In this document: positions 26,625 through 34,950 of the stretch, one piece after another
Layout of the letters: every line of letters starts with the position of its first letter
Position numbering within the stretch: the first letter of the stretch is position 1
Origin: an uncultured Anaerococcus sp.
GTDB lineage: Bacteria > Bacillota > Clostridia > Tissierellales > Peptoniphilaceae
DNA length: 64,000 bases
Direction of reading: 5' to 3'
Assembly: GCF_943912385.1 (NCBI RefSeq)
Contig: NZ_CALTTY010000006.1
Coordinates: 32,610 to 96,609, forward strand
Notes under the pieces: model-generated
The model's input: the letters and a program-made list of their open reading frames with translations, nothing else
Databases searched by the model: none
What the model was told of the DNA's origin: nothing
Position numbers and translations under genes: made by a program

Positions 26625-27058
26625 GTTATATTATAATAATAATTATAGGTCTTATTTTTGACAGACTAAGTAAGGCCTATGCGGTTAAAAATTTTGTAGA
26701 TAATCCAATAAATGGGCCCATAATCAACCTTACCTACTTAGAAAATAGGGGTGCTGCCTTTGGTATCTTACAAGATAAAAGGGTGTTTTTTATATTAATA
26801 ACGGTAGCTATAGTAATATATTTGTTATATTACTTCTTTAAGACCTATAAATCTAACCCAAAGATCTTAAACATATCACTTGCCTTTATTATTTCAGGAG
26901 CACTTGGTAATTTCTATGATAGACTTATAAACGGTTATGTAGTTGATTTTATAGAGTTTTCTTTTTTTAAGTTCCCTGTTTTTAATATTGCAGATATATT
27001 AGTAACCCTTGGTTGCGGACTTATGATTATTTACATGGTTTTTGTTCATGAAGATTAA
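26621..27058 (+). CDS. lspA: lipoprotein signal peptidase II
   Basis: LspA cleaves the signal peptide of prolipoproteins after lipidation and would process the lipoprotein at 5883-7367. The 145-residue protein has four membrane spans. Conserved blocks are NRGAAFGIL, GALGNFYDRLINGYVVDF with catalytic D109, and FNIAD with catalytic D125. It overlaps ylmH by 4 bases and ung by about 11 bases. Confidence 0.96.
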   Translation: MSYIIIIIIGLIFDRLSKAYAVKNFVDNPINGPIINLTYLENRGAAFGILQDKRVFFILITVAIVIYLLYYFFKTYKSNPKILNISLAFIISGALGNFYDRLINGYVVDFIEFSFFKFPVFNIADILVTLGCGLMIIYMVFVHED

Positions 27059-27719
27059 TAATGATTGGGGAATAATCCTAGATGATGAATTTAAAAAGGA
27101 TTATTTTAAAAAAATAAGTGATTATTTAGACATAGCCTACGAAAAATCTTCTATTTATCCTCCACGAAATGAAATATTTAAAGCTTTGGCTTTATCTTCA
27201 TTTGAAGATACTAAGGTACTAATACTGGGTCAAGATCCCTATTATAATTATGGGCAGGCTCAGGGCTTGTCTTTTTCTGTAAATAAGGGGGTTAAGATAC
27301 CACCATCTCTAAGAAATATTTATAAAGAACTTGAAGATGATTTAGGAATAAAACCTGCTAATCATGGATCTTTGGTCACTTGGGCAAGGCAAGGGGTCTT
27401 ATTATTAAACTCTAGCCTAACTGTTGAGGAAAAAAAGCCAAACTCTCACAAAAACATAGGTTGGCAGACTTTTACTGATAGGATAATAAGTTTGCTTAAT
27501 GACAGAGAAAAGCCTCTTGTTTTTATTTTGCGGGGAAACTTTGCGAGGAATAAAAAGACCTTAATTACTAATGAGAGGCACCTAATAATTGAGTCGGCCC
27601 ATCCATCACCACTTTCAGCAAGGCGTGGTTTTTTTGGCTCAAGGCCTTTTTCAAAAGCGAACAAGTTCTTAAGAGATAATAATATAGAAGAAATAGATTG
27701 GGAAATAGGGGAGTGTTGA
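27048..27719 (+). CDS. ung: family 1 uracil-DNA glycosylase
   Basis: Ung removes uracil from DNA. I choose the ATG at 27048 over a TTG six bases upstream; both lie inside lspA. Motif A is GQDPYYNYGQ, with the catalytic aspartate D63, and motif B is HPSPLSA, with H185. Two positions after the conserved proline of motif A, a tyrosine replaces the usual histidine of GQDPYH. FSVNKGVKIPPSLRNIYKEL and LLLNSSLTVE are conserved. The 223-residue length is normal. Confidence 0.95.
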   Translation: MKINNDWGIILDDEFKKDYFKKISDYLDIAYEKSSIYPPRNEIFKALALSSFEDTKVLILGQDPYYNYGQAQGLSFSVNKGVKIPPSLRNIYKELEDDLGIKPANHGSLVTWARQGVLLLNSSLTVEEKKPNSHKNIGWQTFTDRIISLLNDREKPLVFILRGNFARNKKTLITNERHLIIESAHPSPLSARRGFFGSRPFSKANKFLRDNNIEEIDWEIGEC

Positions 27720-27724
27720 AAATT

Positions 27725-27865
27725 GTGATTAAATGTCGTCCATAAGTATAGGATTCTGTTAGAAAATCTACTCCTTGAAGCCGGCAGGCAGCTTTATCCT
27801 GCTGGCTCATGGAGGCAAAATTTTTAGGAACTTAGTCTATCGGCTTTATAAGACAACCTAGTGTT
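27725..27865. ncRNA. possible structured RNA (6S-like rod) in the convergent gap after ung
   Basis: The 160-base gap between convergent genes is unusually GC-rich in its core and folds into an extended rod. The tip is an 8-bp hairpin (CCGGCAGG at 27781-27788 with CCTGCTGG at 27798-27805, one G-U). It is prolonged by TGA/TCA and CTCC/GGAG pairs. The outer ends can pair through ATAG/CTAT, ATAA/TTAT and TGTC/GACA, leaving a large unpaired middle. That outline recalls 6S RNA, but no signature sequence was recognised and strand, promoter and terminator are unclear. Confidence 0.33.
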
Positions 27866-27880
27866 TTTAATACGATTTAT

Positions 27881-28792
27881 TCATTCTGCAATAACCTCTA
27901 TTATTTTTTCACAAAGTGATAATAGATTTTTATGATTATAGGTTGGATTCTCCTTTATTATTAAGAGGTTTTCATTGATATCTATATCGGTATTATTTTT
28001 TATCTTCAAGTTATTTACACTTACAAAACCGCTAGAAAATTTATTAAAGCGCCCATATAGTACATGTAGATTTAGTCTAACTAATCCATTTTTTATTATT
28101 ATCTGATAATTTTTATCTGCTGCATATAAGGAAAGATCTTCTTTAGAGATTTTAAATTCAAAATTTCCCATATCCTTGTTAATGTTGGCATTTAATAGGG
28201 TTAGGTTACCAAATCTCGTCTCTATAGTAAGTTTATCATAATAATATTTTTCAATATCTGCAAGCGCCTCAGTCGATATCAGATCATTTTCATTATGTTT
28301 TAATATGGGGTAGGGCTTATCTCTTTTACTTAGGTCGTCTGTAAGTTTACTTACCACCTTGTACCTACTGGGATCCTCTCTCTCTATACCTATAAGTTTT
28401 TCTATATCTATTAATTTCATAGATTCATAAATAAAAAACTTAGAATGTTTTTTTATAAGTTTATATATATCAAAACTAGCATCTGGGAAAACAGGTAGTA
28501 GTTTATGGGCGATTAATCTTGAGTTTAAAAAACCTATGTCGAAGGTTTCCCCATTAAAGGTTATTAATCTTTTTCCTAAGCTTTCTCTTTGATAGATTTT
28601 AAGAAGCCTATGCTCTTCACTGTCATCTTTTGCGAAGTACTGATAGATATAAGTCTTAGAGTCTTCCTTTTTTACTAGACCTAAGAGTACAAGCTTATCT
28701 CTTTTAAAATCAAGCCCTGTAGTTTCTATATCTAAAACTAGGTCGTTTTTATTTAAGTTTTTTCCTGAAATTTTTTTCTTAATAGTAATCAT
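27881..28792 (-). CDS. YprB-like RNase H-fold (DEDD) 3'-5' exonuclease
   Basis: The 303-residue protein has a DEDD exonuclease core: DIETTGL with D21 and E23, then TFNGETFDIGFL, and HNENDLISTEALADI for motif III. This matches the RNase_H_2 / YprB group, which is related to DnaQ but uncharacterised in detail. The last 90 residues are beta-rich and not assigned. It stands alone on the minus strand, convergent with ung and divergent from the desulfurase gene. A TATAAT box only 7 bases upstream and no ribosome binding site suggest a leaderless mRNA. Confidence 0.8.
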   Translation of the reverse strand: MITIKKKISGKNLNKNDLVLDIETTGLDFKRDKLVLLGLVKKEDSKTYIYQYFAKDDSEEHRLLKIYQRESLGKRLITFNGETFDIGFLNSRLIAHKLLPVFPDASFDIYKLIKKHSKFFIYESMKLIDIEKLIGIEREDPSRYKVVSKLTDDLSKRDKPYPILKHNENDLISTEALADIEKYYYDKLTIETRFGNLTLLNANINKDMGNFEFKISKEDLSLYAADKNYQIIIKNGLVRLNLHVLYGRFNKFSSGFVSVNNLKIKNNTDIDINENLLIIKENPTYNHKNLLSLCEKIIEVIAE

Positions 28793-28798
28793 AGACTT

Positions 28799-28804
28799 AT
28801 TATA
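28799..28804 (-). promoter_or_regulatory. -10 box placing transcription start at the ATG (leaderless) for the exonuclease gene
   Basis: Read on the minus strand, TATAAT ends 6 bases before the ATG at 28792, so a transcript would begin at or next to the start codon. No clear -35 is seen. Confidence 0.45.
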
Positions 28805-28843
28805 CTTCTAATTAAAGAAGAAATTTACTTTCAAAAATATTCC

Positions 28844-28871
28844 TTGTTTTATCTTTAAGTCCTAATATAAT
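28844..28871 (+). promoter_or_regulatory. promoter for the desulfurase-thiI pair
   Basis: TTGTTT (28844-28849), a 16-base spacer and TATAAT (28866-28871) precede the ATG at 28892; a second TATAAT lies at 28874-28879. AAGGAG serves as ribosome binding site. Confidence 0.5.
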
Positions 28872-28891
28872 ATTATAATTAAGGAGTTTAT

Positions 28892-30001
28892 ATGATATAT
28901 TTAGATAATGCTGCGACAACTAGGATGTATGATGAGGCCTTAGAAGCTTATATTGACGTTAGTAAAAATATATATTCCAATCCCAGCGCCCTTCATTCCT
29001 ATGGCATGAAAGCAGAAAATTTAATTAAAGATACAAAAAAATACATAGCTAAGCTAATTTCTTCTGGTGATTCAGAAATATTTTTTACCAAGTCTGCTAC
29101 AGAATCAAATAATATAGCGATAAAATCATTTCAAGGTCAGTCTATCACAAGCAAGATAGAGCACCCATCGGTATATAATGCTTTTAAAAATTCAACCTAC
29201 GATGAAGTATTATTTGTAGAAAATGATGGATATGGGTTTATCGATAGCAAGGATTTAAAAAATAAACTTAATGATAAAGTAAGTTTTGTATCTTTTATAT
29301 ATGTAAACAATGAGACTGGTACAATACAAGATATTAAAAAACTGTCAAAAATAATTAAAAGCTACAATGCTGATATAATAATTCATATTGATGCAACCCA
29401 GGCCATGGGTAAAATATCTTGTAATGTAAATAAACTAGGTGTGGATATGATGAGCTTCTCTGCCCATAAATTTCATGGTCCCAAACAACTTGGGGGTTTA
29501 TTCATAAAAAAAGAAATCCAGGGGAAAATTAGGCCATTATTAGACGGGGGATATCAGGAAATTATATCATCTGGTACAAACAACCCACCAGCCATTTATG
29601 CTTGTAAGCTAGCCCTTAAAAAACAAGTGGAATCTAATGAATATTCGTATATAGAAGGTCTTAACTACTATCTAAGAGATCTAATAAAAGAAAATATTAA
29701 AGATTACTATATTATCTCACCTCAAAAAAACTCATCTCCTTATATACTAGATGTAGCCTTTGCCAATGTAAAAAGCGAAGTTTTACTCCACATGCTAGAA
29801 GAAGAGGAAATATATGTATCAAGTGGATCAGCTTGCTCTCATGGAGAATCAAATAGGGTCTTAGAAGCTTTAAAAATTGATGAAAAATATATAGACGGAG
29901 CAATAAGATTTTCTTTTTCATCTAATATAAAAAAGGATGATCTTAACTTCACAATCGAAGTTTTAAAAAGAAGTATAGAAATGATAAGGATGGTAATTTA
30001 A
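28892..30001 (+). CDS. cysteine desulfurase (NifS/IscS class), partner of ThiI
   Basis: This PLP enzyme takes sulfur from cysteine as a persulfide. YLDNAATT opens the protein, K193 in SAHKFHGPKQ binds PLP, H91 stacks on it, and C315 in SSGSACSHG is the persulfide cysteine. At 369 residues it is near the usual 380-400. It overlaps thiI by one base, the pattern of the dedicated desulfurase (NifZ type) that feeds tRNA 4-thiouridine synthesis, rather than a general IscS with iscU nearby. Confidence 0.93.
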   Translation: MIYLDNAATTRMYDEALEAYIDVSKNIYSNPSALHSYGMKAENLIKDTKKYIAKLISSGDSEIFFTKSATESNNIAIKSFQGQSITSKIEHPSVYNAFKNSTYDEVLFVENDGYGFIDSKDLKNKLNDKVSFVSFIYVNNETGTIQDIKKLSKIIKSYNADIIIHIDATQAMGKISCNVNKLGVDMMSFSAHKFHGPKQLGGLFIKKEIQGKIRPLLDGGYQEIISSGTNNPPAIYACKLALKKQVESNEYSYIEGLNYYLRDLIKENIKDYYIISPQKNSSPYILDVAFANVKSEVLLHMLEEEEIYVSSGSACSHGESNRVLEALKIDEKYIDGAIRFSFSSNIKKDDLNFTIEVLKRSIEMIRMVI

Positions 30002-31164
30002 TGGAATGGATGATTTCTGTAAGTTTTGGAGAAATATTTCTAAAAGGAAAAAATAGACATGTTTTTTATAAAACAGCTATTGACAATATTAAAAGAAATA
30101 TCAGGGATATACCCTATTACGGTATGTACTCGGAATCTTCAAAATTATATATAAAAGCGGATAAAGAGAATTTTGATGCTCTTAAAGATAATATACTTAA
30201 GGTATTTGGAATATCCTACGTATCTTATGTAATTAAGTCTGAAAAAAATCTTGATAGCATATACGAATCAGCAAAGTTAGACCTTGAAGAATATTTTTCT
30301 GATAGAAAATATAGTTTTAAGGTAGAAAGTAAAAGAACAGACAAGTCTTTTAAATATAAATCACCTGAACTTTCAGCAAAAATTGGTGGTTTCATACTAA
30401 GAGATTTCCCAAAACTTAAAGTTGATGTCCACAATCCTGATTTTAAAGTTTTTATTGATGTAAAAGAAAATGTATATATATATTCTAAAAGATTTAAGGG
30501 GTTAGGAGGTCTTCCTATAGGATCTTCAGGTAGGGGGCTTCTTCTCTTATCAGGCGGGATAGATTCTCCTGTAGCTGGTTTTATGGTGGCAAAAAGAGGA
30601 ATGAAGATAGACGCTATTCACTTCCACTCTTATCCATTTACATCAAAAAGGGCCCAGCAAAAAGCAATGGAACTTGCAGAAATCGTATCGGCTTATACAG
30701 GAAAAATGAGGATCTATTCAATAAATTTAGCAAACATTTATAAGGCAATCAACCAAAATTGTGATAGAAGAGATACAACTATCCTATCACGTAGGTTTAT
30801 GATGAGGATAGCAAATAAGATATCAGAGACTAATGATTACCAGGCTTTAATTACAGGAGAATCTTTAGGGCAAGTTGCAAGTCAGACTATAGAATCTGTT
30901 GCAGTCATTAATGAATCTTCAGAAAGACCAATCTTTAGGCCATTAATAGCTATGGATAAAAAAGATATTATAGATATATCGCTAAAAATTGGCTCTTATG
31001 AAAAATCGATAGAACCCTATGACGACTGTTGTTCAATTTTTGCACCAGATAATCCAGTTACGAAACCAAAACTTAAATTTATAAAAGCAAGTGAGGAGAA
31101 TCTTGATATACAAGCACTCGAAAGTGAGGCTATAAGCGGGATGGAAATAATTGAAATTTCTTGA
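30001..31164 (+). CDS. thiI: tRNA 4-thiouridine synthetase ThiI (no rhodanese domain)
   Basis: ThiI thiolates uridine 8 of tRNA. An N-terminal ferredoxin-like region and THUMP domain (about 60-165) precede the PP-loop ATPase with SGGIDSP (184-190). The protein ends at 387 residues, without the C-terminal rhodanese domain of the E. coli form, as in Bacillus-type ThiI. A cysteine pair at 343-344 (DDCCSIF) may be the internal acceptor. The -35 box of the rplU promoter overlaps its stop codon. Confidence 0.95.
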   Translation: MEWMISVSFGEIFLKGKNRHVFYKTAIDNIKRNIRDIPYYGMYSESSKLYIKADKENFDALKDNILKVFGISYVSYVIKSEKNLDSIYESAKLDLEEYFSDRKYSFKVESKRTDKSFKYKSPELSAKIGGFILRDFPKLKVDVHNPDFKVFIDVKENVYIYSKRFKGLGGLPIGSSGRGLLLLSGGIDSPVAGFMVAKRGMKIDAIHFHSYPFTSKRAQQKAMELAEIVSAYTGKMRIYSINLANIYKAINQNCDRRDTTILSRRFMMRIANKISETNDYQALITGESLGQVASQTIESVAVINESSERPIFRPLIAMDKKDIIDISLKIGSYEKSIEPYDDCCSIFAPDNPVTKPKLKFIKASEENLDIQALESEAISGMEIIEIS

Positions 31165-31189
31165 CAAAGATATAAGTTGAGAGTACTAT
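31161..31189 (+). promoter_or_regulatory. strong promoter for the rplU operon
   Basis: A perfect TTGACA (31161-31166), a 17-base spacer and TACTAT (31184-31189) start a leader of about 65 bases before rplU. The -35 box overlaps the thiI stop. Confidence 0.8.
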
Positions 31190-31195
31190 ATATGA

Positions 31196-31257
31196 GTAGA
31201 CCGCTCAACTAGGGTTCTGATCCCCGAATGCTGGCGAGAATATTATAAATAGGAGGT
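31196..31257 (+). ncRNA. L21-type ribosomal protein leader upstream of rplU
   Basis: Between promoter and rplU lies a short GC-rich structured leader with a GAG...CTC pairing around AGACCGCTCAA and an AGGG...CCCC hairpin, followed by AATGCTGGCGAGA. The position and the AGACCGCTCAA core resemble the Firmicute L21 leader family, thought to mediate autoregulation. The resemblance is from memory. Confidence 0.55.
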
Positions 31258-31261
31258 TTCC

Positions 31262-31573
31262 ATGTACGCAATTATTAAGACAGGTGGAAAACAATACAAA
31301 GTATCAGAAGGTGACTTAGTAAGAGTAGAAAAACTTGCTTACGAAGTTGGTGAAACTGTAGATTTTGACCAAGTACTTTTAGTATCTAATGAAGGTGAAC
31401 TTAAAGTGGGTTCTCCATTAGTAGAAGGTGCTAAGGTATCAGCAACAGTTGAAGATCAAAACAAAGATAAGAAGATTGTGGTTTACAAGTATAAACCAAA
31501 AAAACAATATAGAAAAAAACAAGGCCACAGACAACCTTATACTTTAGTAAAAATTGATAGCATAAGTCTTTAA
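31262..31573 (+). CDS. rplU: 50S ribosomal protein L21
   Basis: L21 binds 23S rRNA in the large subunit. MYAIIKTGGKQYKV opens the 103-residue protein, and YKPKKQYRKKQGHRQPYT near the C-terminus is the basic rRNA-binding stretch. AGGAGG lies just upstream. The order rplU-prp-rpmA is the standard one in Firmicutes. Confidence 0.98.
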   Translation: MYAIIKTGGKQYKVSEGDLVRVEKLAYEVGETVDFDQVLLVSNEGELKVGSPLVEGAKVSATVEDQNKDKKIVVYKYKPKKQYRKKQGHRQPYTLVKIDSISL

Positions 31574-31890
31574 TGATTAATATTGATTTATTGATCAATA
31601 AGAAAGACGAAATAGTAGGTTTTGAAATAACAGGCCATGCCGATTATGATGAATACGGCAAAGACCTTGTATGTTCAGCTGTTACAATTCTTGCCTATAG
31701 CTGTGTTAATAGCTTAGATAAGTATACTAATGAAGTAAAATTTTTAGATGACGATATGACTATGTCAGTATCAATAGGTAGAAAAAACAGGGATACAGAT
31801 GTAGTATTTGACTATTTTAAGACAGGTATAGAAACACTATTAGGCAATTATAGCAGCTACATTAGATTAAATTATAAGGAGAAATCATGA
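31573..31890 (+). CDS. prp: ribosomal-processing cysteine protease Prp
   Basis: Prp cleaves the N-terminal extension of L27 in Firmicutes and related groups. The 105-residue protein has the catalytic pair in GHADYDEYGKDLVCSAV: H22 and C34. It overlaps rplU by one base and rpmA by 4 bases, and the downstream L27 carries the matching extension, so function is well supported. Confidence 0.95.
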   Translation: MINIDLLINKKDEIVGFEITGHADYDEYGKDLVCSAVTILAYSCVNSLDKYTNEVKFLDDDMTMSVSIGRKNRDTDVVFDYFKTGIETLLGNYSSYIRLNYKEKS

Positions 31891-32168
31891 TATTAAATAT
31901 AAATTTACAAAGATTTGCAAGTAAAAAAGGAGTTTCTTCTACAAAAAACGGTAGAGACTCTAGAGCTAAAAGACTTGGTGTTAAAAGAGCTGATGGTCAG
32001 TTTGTAAACGCTGGAACAATTATTGTTAGACAAAGAGGGACAAAAATCCACCCAGGTAACAATGTAAAAAGAGGTGCTGATGATACTCTTTACGCTAAGT
32101 GTGAAGGTGTAGTAAAATTTGAAAGAAAAGGCAAAAGCAGAAAACAAGTCTCTGTTTATGCACAATAA
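31887..32168 (+). CDS. rpmA: 50S ribosomal protein L27 with Prp-cleavable N-terminus
   Basis: The protein begins MILNINLQRFASKKG. The first ten residues are the conserved extension that Prp removes, probably between F10 and A11, exposing the ASKKG end that reaches the peptidyl transferase centre. The remaining sequence (RDSRAKRLGVK, IIVRQRGTKIHPG) is typical. At 93 residues it is full length. AGGAG lies within the end of prp. Confidence 0.98.
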   Translation: MILNINLQRFASKKGVSSTKNGRDSRAKRLGVKRADGQFVNAGTIIVRQRGTKIHPGNNVKRGADDTLYAKCEGVVKFERKGKSRKQVSVYAQ

Positions 32169-32182
32169 TTGATAAAAATTAA

Positions 32183-32207
32183 GCTTGCCTTTGGCAAGCC
32201 TTTTTTT
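32183..32207 (+). terminator. terminator or attenuator after rpmA
   Basis: A 7-bp perfect stem (GCTTGCC / GGCAAGC), TTT loop, then C and seven T. obgE starts 15 bases further on with its own AAAGGAAAA site, so some readthrough is likely. Confidence 0.8.
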
Positions 32208-32221
32208 ATGAAAGGAAAATT

Positions 32222-33502
32222 ATGATTGATTATGCAAGAATAAGCCTTAAGGCAGGAGATGGAGGCAATGGAGCTGTAGCCTGGAGGAGAGAAAAGTACG
32301 AACCAACAGGAGGACCCGCTGGTGGAGACGGTGGAGATGGTGGTTCAATAATTATCAAAGCTACTAGGAACATATCTACCTTAGAAGAATTCAGGTTTAA
32401 GAAAAACTTCAAGGCAGAAAATGGCGAACAAGGTGGTAAGAGCAAGAAGTTCGGGAAAAAAGGTGAAGACTTAATTATAAAAGTCCCAGTAGGCACCCTA
32501 ATTAGGGAAGAAGAATCAAATACCATAATTAAGGATATGAAAAATGATGGGGAAGAATTTCTTATAGCCAAAGGAGGTAGAGGTGGCTGGGGTAATGTCC
32601 ACTTTAAAAACTCTGTTAGACAAGCACCAAGGTTTGCTGAATCTGGAAAAAAGGGCCAAGAGATTGACTTAATTTTTGAGCTTAAGGTTCTTGCAGATGT
32701 TGGACTGGTTGGACTTCCAAATGTAGGCAAATCTACCCTTTTGTCAATTATTACAAAGGCTAAACCTAAGATTGCTAACTACCACTTTACAACTATAGAT
32801 CCAAATTTAGGAGTAGTAAAGGTAGACCATGAAAGAAGCTTTATAGTTGCAGATATAGCGGGGTTAATAGAAGGAGCAAGCGAAGGAACTGGTTTAGGCC
32901 ATGATTTTTTAAGGCATATAGAAAGATGTAGAGTTCTTATACACATTGTCGATATTTCTGGTCTAGAAGGTAGAAATCCTATTGAAGACTTTAGACTTAT
33001 AAATAAGGAATTAGAACTTTATAATGATAAGCTTAAACAAAAGCCAATGGTTGTGGCCTTGAATAAATCGGAGCTTGATTATAATAATAATGCTGAAGAC
33101 TTTATTAAAGAATTTTCTGATGAATATAAGATTTTTAAGATATCTGCAGCAACTACAAGCGGTATAAAAGAGCTTATCGATTATGTAACAGAAGAACTTG
33201 AAAGATCTACCAGGGAAGAATTTGCCTTATATGAAGATATTGATGAAGACTTTTTAGAAGAATTTTTTAACAACGAGATAGATTTTGATCTTAATATTAT
33301 AAGAGAAAATGATATTTATCGTGTCTATGGTAAAAGAATCGATAATCTTTTAAAGAAGGTTGACATAGATGATTATGATTCTATGATGTATTTTGATTCT
33401 ACCCTTAGAGAGATGGAAGTTTTCGATAAACTAAAAGATATGGGAATAGATGACGGAGATAGTGTTGCTGTTGGCGATATTGTCTTTGAATATTATGAGT
33501 AG
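32222..33502 (+). CDS. obgE: Obg GTPase
   Basis: Obg is an essential GTPase of late 50S assembly that also responds to ppGpp. A glycine-rich OBG fold (about 1-158; GGDGGDGGS) precedes the G domain with G1 GLPNVGKST and G4 NKSE, where SE replaces the usual xD. A C-terminal OCT domain (about 345-426) completes the protein. At 426 residues it is normal. The rplU-prp-rpmA-obgE order is standard. Confidence 0.97.
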   Translation: MIDYARISLKAGDGGNGAVAWRREKYEPTGGPAGGDGGDGGSIIIKATRNISTLEEFRFKKNFKAENGEQGGKSKKFGKKGEDLIIKVPVGTLIREEESNTIIKDMKNDGEEFLIAKGGRGGWGNVHFKNSVRQAPRFAESGKKGQEIDLIFELKVLADVGLVGLPNVGKSTLLSIITKAKPKIANYHFTTIDPNLGVVKVDHERSFIVADIAGLIEGASEGTGLGHDFLRHIERCRVLIHIVDISGLEGRNPIEDFRLINKELELYNDKLKQKPMVVALNKSELDYNNNAEDFIKEFSDEYKIFKISAATTSGIKELIDYVTEELERSTREEFALYEDIDEDFLEEFFNNEIDFDLNIIRENDIYRVYGKRIDNLLKKVDIDDYDSMMYFDSTLREMEVFDKLKDMGIDDGDSVAVGDIVFEYYE

Positions 33503-33510
33503 GAGGATAT

Positions 33511-33795
33511 ATGTTAACTGGCAAACAAAGGGCTATGCTTAAACAGGAAGCCCACGATTTCAAACCAATTATAAATATAGGAAAAAACTCTTTATCAGAT
33601 AAGCTATTTGATGCAATTGATGAAGCACTTGAAGCAAGAGAGTTAATAAAAATTAAAATTTTAAACAATAACTTAGATGATGCAGATTATATTATTGATA
33701 CCATAATAGAAAAGCTAGATTGTGAATTTATTTCACATATCGGTTCAATTTTTACTATATATAGAAAAAACGAAAGTAACACTTATAACTTATAA
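33511..33795 (+). CDS. yhbY: YhbY-family (CRS1-YhbY) RNA-binding protein
   Basis: This 94-residue CRM-domain protein binds pre-50S particles. It starts MLTGKQRAMLKQEAHDFKPI, has the IGKNSLSD loop (equivalent to GKNG) and the LEARELIKIKILNN strand. AGGAGG lies upstream. It overlaps nadD by one base, the common yhbY (yqeI)-nadD-yqeK-rsfS order. Confidence 0.94.
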   Translation: MLTGKQRAMLKQEAHDFKPIINIGKNSLSDKLFDAIDEALEARELIKIKILNNNLDDADYIIDTIIEKLDCEFISHIGSIFTIYRKNESNTYNL

Positions 33796-34391
33796 TGAGG
33801 ATAGGTTTATATGGTGGGACATTTGACCCAATTCATCTTGGGCATCTAATTGTAATCGAAAATGCTATAAATGAAATGAATTTGGACAGGGTAATAATTT
33901 TACCAAGCTCAAACCCACCTCACAAAAAACATAAGGATAAAACTAAGTCTGATATCAGAGTGGAGATGGTAAGTGAAGCTATAAAGGACAATCCTAAAAT
34001 AATCTTATCTAGCTTTGAAGCCACTAGTGATAAGGTAATTTATACCCACGATACCCTTAAGTATTTTACATCAAAGCTTAAAAATCATGAACTCTTTTAT
34101 ATCATGGGTGAAGATTCCTTTATGACTATAGATACCTGGAAAAATTATGATAAGATACTAGATTATAATATAATTGTATTTCAAAGGACAGGTATTGGTG
34201 AAAATAGTGAACTCATAGATAAGGTGGAATATGTTAAGAGAGATAATCCTAATATTTTCTTGATAGATAGTTTAAACATAAATATATCTTCAACTCTTAT
34301 TAGATCCTTGGTTAAAGAAAAGAAAAGTATAAAATACTTAGTTAAAGATGAGGTTGATTACATCATAAAAAACAGGGGCTTATATGTATAA
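33795..34391 (+). CDS. nadD: nicotinate-nucleotide adenylyltransferase
   Basis: NadD joins ATP and nicotinate mononucleotide to make deamido-NAD. The nucleotidyltransferase signature GGTFDPIHLGHL is at residues 6-17 and the second motif ISSTLIRSL near 165. At 198 residues it is normal. The start overlaps the yhbY stop by one base, and the end overlaps yqeK by 8 bases. Confidence 0.96.
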   Translation: MRIGLYGGTFDPIHLGHLIVIENAINEMNLDRVIILPSSNPPHKKHKDKTKSDIRVEMVSEAIKDNPKIILSSFEATSDKVIYTHDTLKYFTSKLKNHELFYIMGEDSFMTIDTWKNYDKILDYNIIVFQRTGIGENSELIDKVEYVKRDNPNIFLIDSLNINISSTLIRSLVKEKKSIKYLVKDEVDYIIKNRGLYV

Positions 34392-34950
34392 TGAAGAAGA
34401 GATTAAGAAAAAGCTTAAGGTTGATATAGGAAAAAAAAGATTTAAACATAGTCTTAGAGTTGCAAAACTTGCAAAAGAGCTTGCTATTAATTATGGAGTA
34501 GATCATGATAAAGCTTATATAGCAGGTCTAACTCATGACTGTGCTAAGTATAATGAAAAGTTCTATATTAATAAATTTGATATAGATATAAGTAATTATC
34601 CAGTATTATCTATTAAAGACCCCATTCTTCATTCATTTTTAGGGGCAGAAGTTGTAAAAAAAGTGTATAATATAGATGATGAAGACATAGTTGAAGCTAT
34701 CAAATATCATACTACAGCTAAAGATGATATGAACATGCTAGAAAAGATAATATTTATAGCTGATTCAATAGAACCTGCTAGGAATTTTAAGGGAATTGAA
34801 GAGATAAGAAATGAAAGTTTTAGAGATTTAGATGAGACTATGCTCATGCTACTTGATAGTAATATTAAGTTTTTAATTTATAAGAAAGCTTTAATAAATC
34901 CTTTGACTTTTATAGCTAGAAATTACTTAATAGAGGAGAAAAATGGATAA
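34384..34950 (+). CDS. yqeK: YqeK-family HD hydrolase (symmetrical Ap4A hydrolase)
   Basis: The HD metal site is visible in FKHSLRVAKLA and LTHDCAKY, with later HSFLGAE, YHTTA and FIADSIEP blocks. Bacterial YqeK cleaves Ap4A to two ADP with iron. The length of 188 residues is typical. It overlaps nadD and rsfS, consistent with a tightly coupled operon. Confidence 0.94.
   Translation: MYNEEEIKKKLKVDIGKKRFKHSLRVAKLAKELAINYGVDHDKAYIAGLTHDCAKYNEKFYINKFDIDISNYPVLSIKDPILHSFLGAEVVKKVYNIDDEDIVEAIKYHTTAKDDMNMLEKIIFIADSIEPARNFKGIEEIRNESFRDLDETMLMLLDSNIKFLIYKKALINPLTFIARNYLIEEKNG

Noticed and set aside
27568..27810. 80-aa minus-strand frame over ung and the gap
   Set aside because: It overlaps ung almost entirely and the product has no domain; the core of the gap looks structural rather than coding.
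32230..32730. 166-aa minus-strand frame over obgE
   Set aside because: Proline-rich shadow of the glycine-rich Obg domain; obgE is certain.
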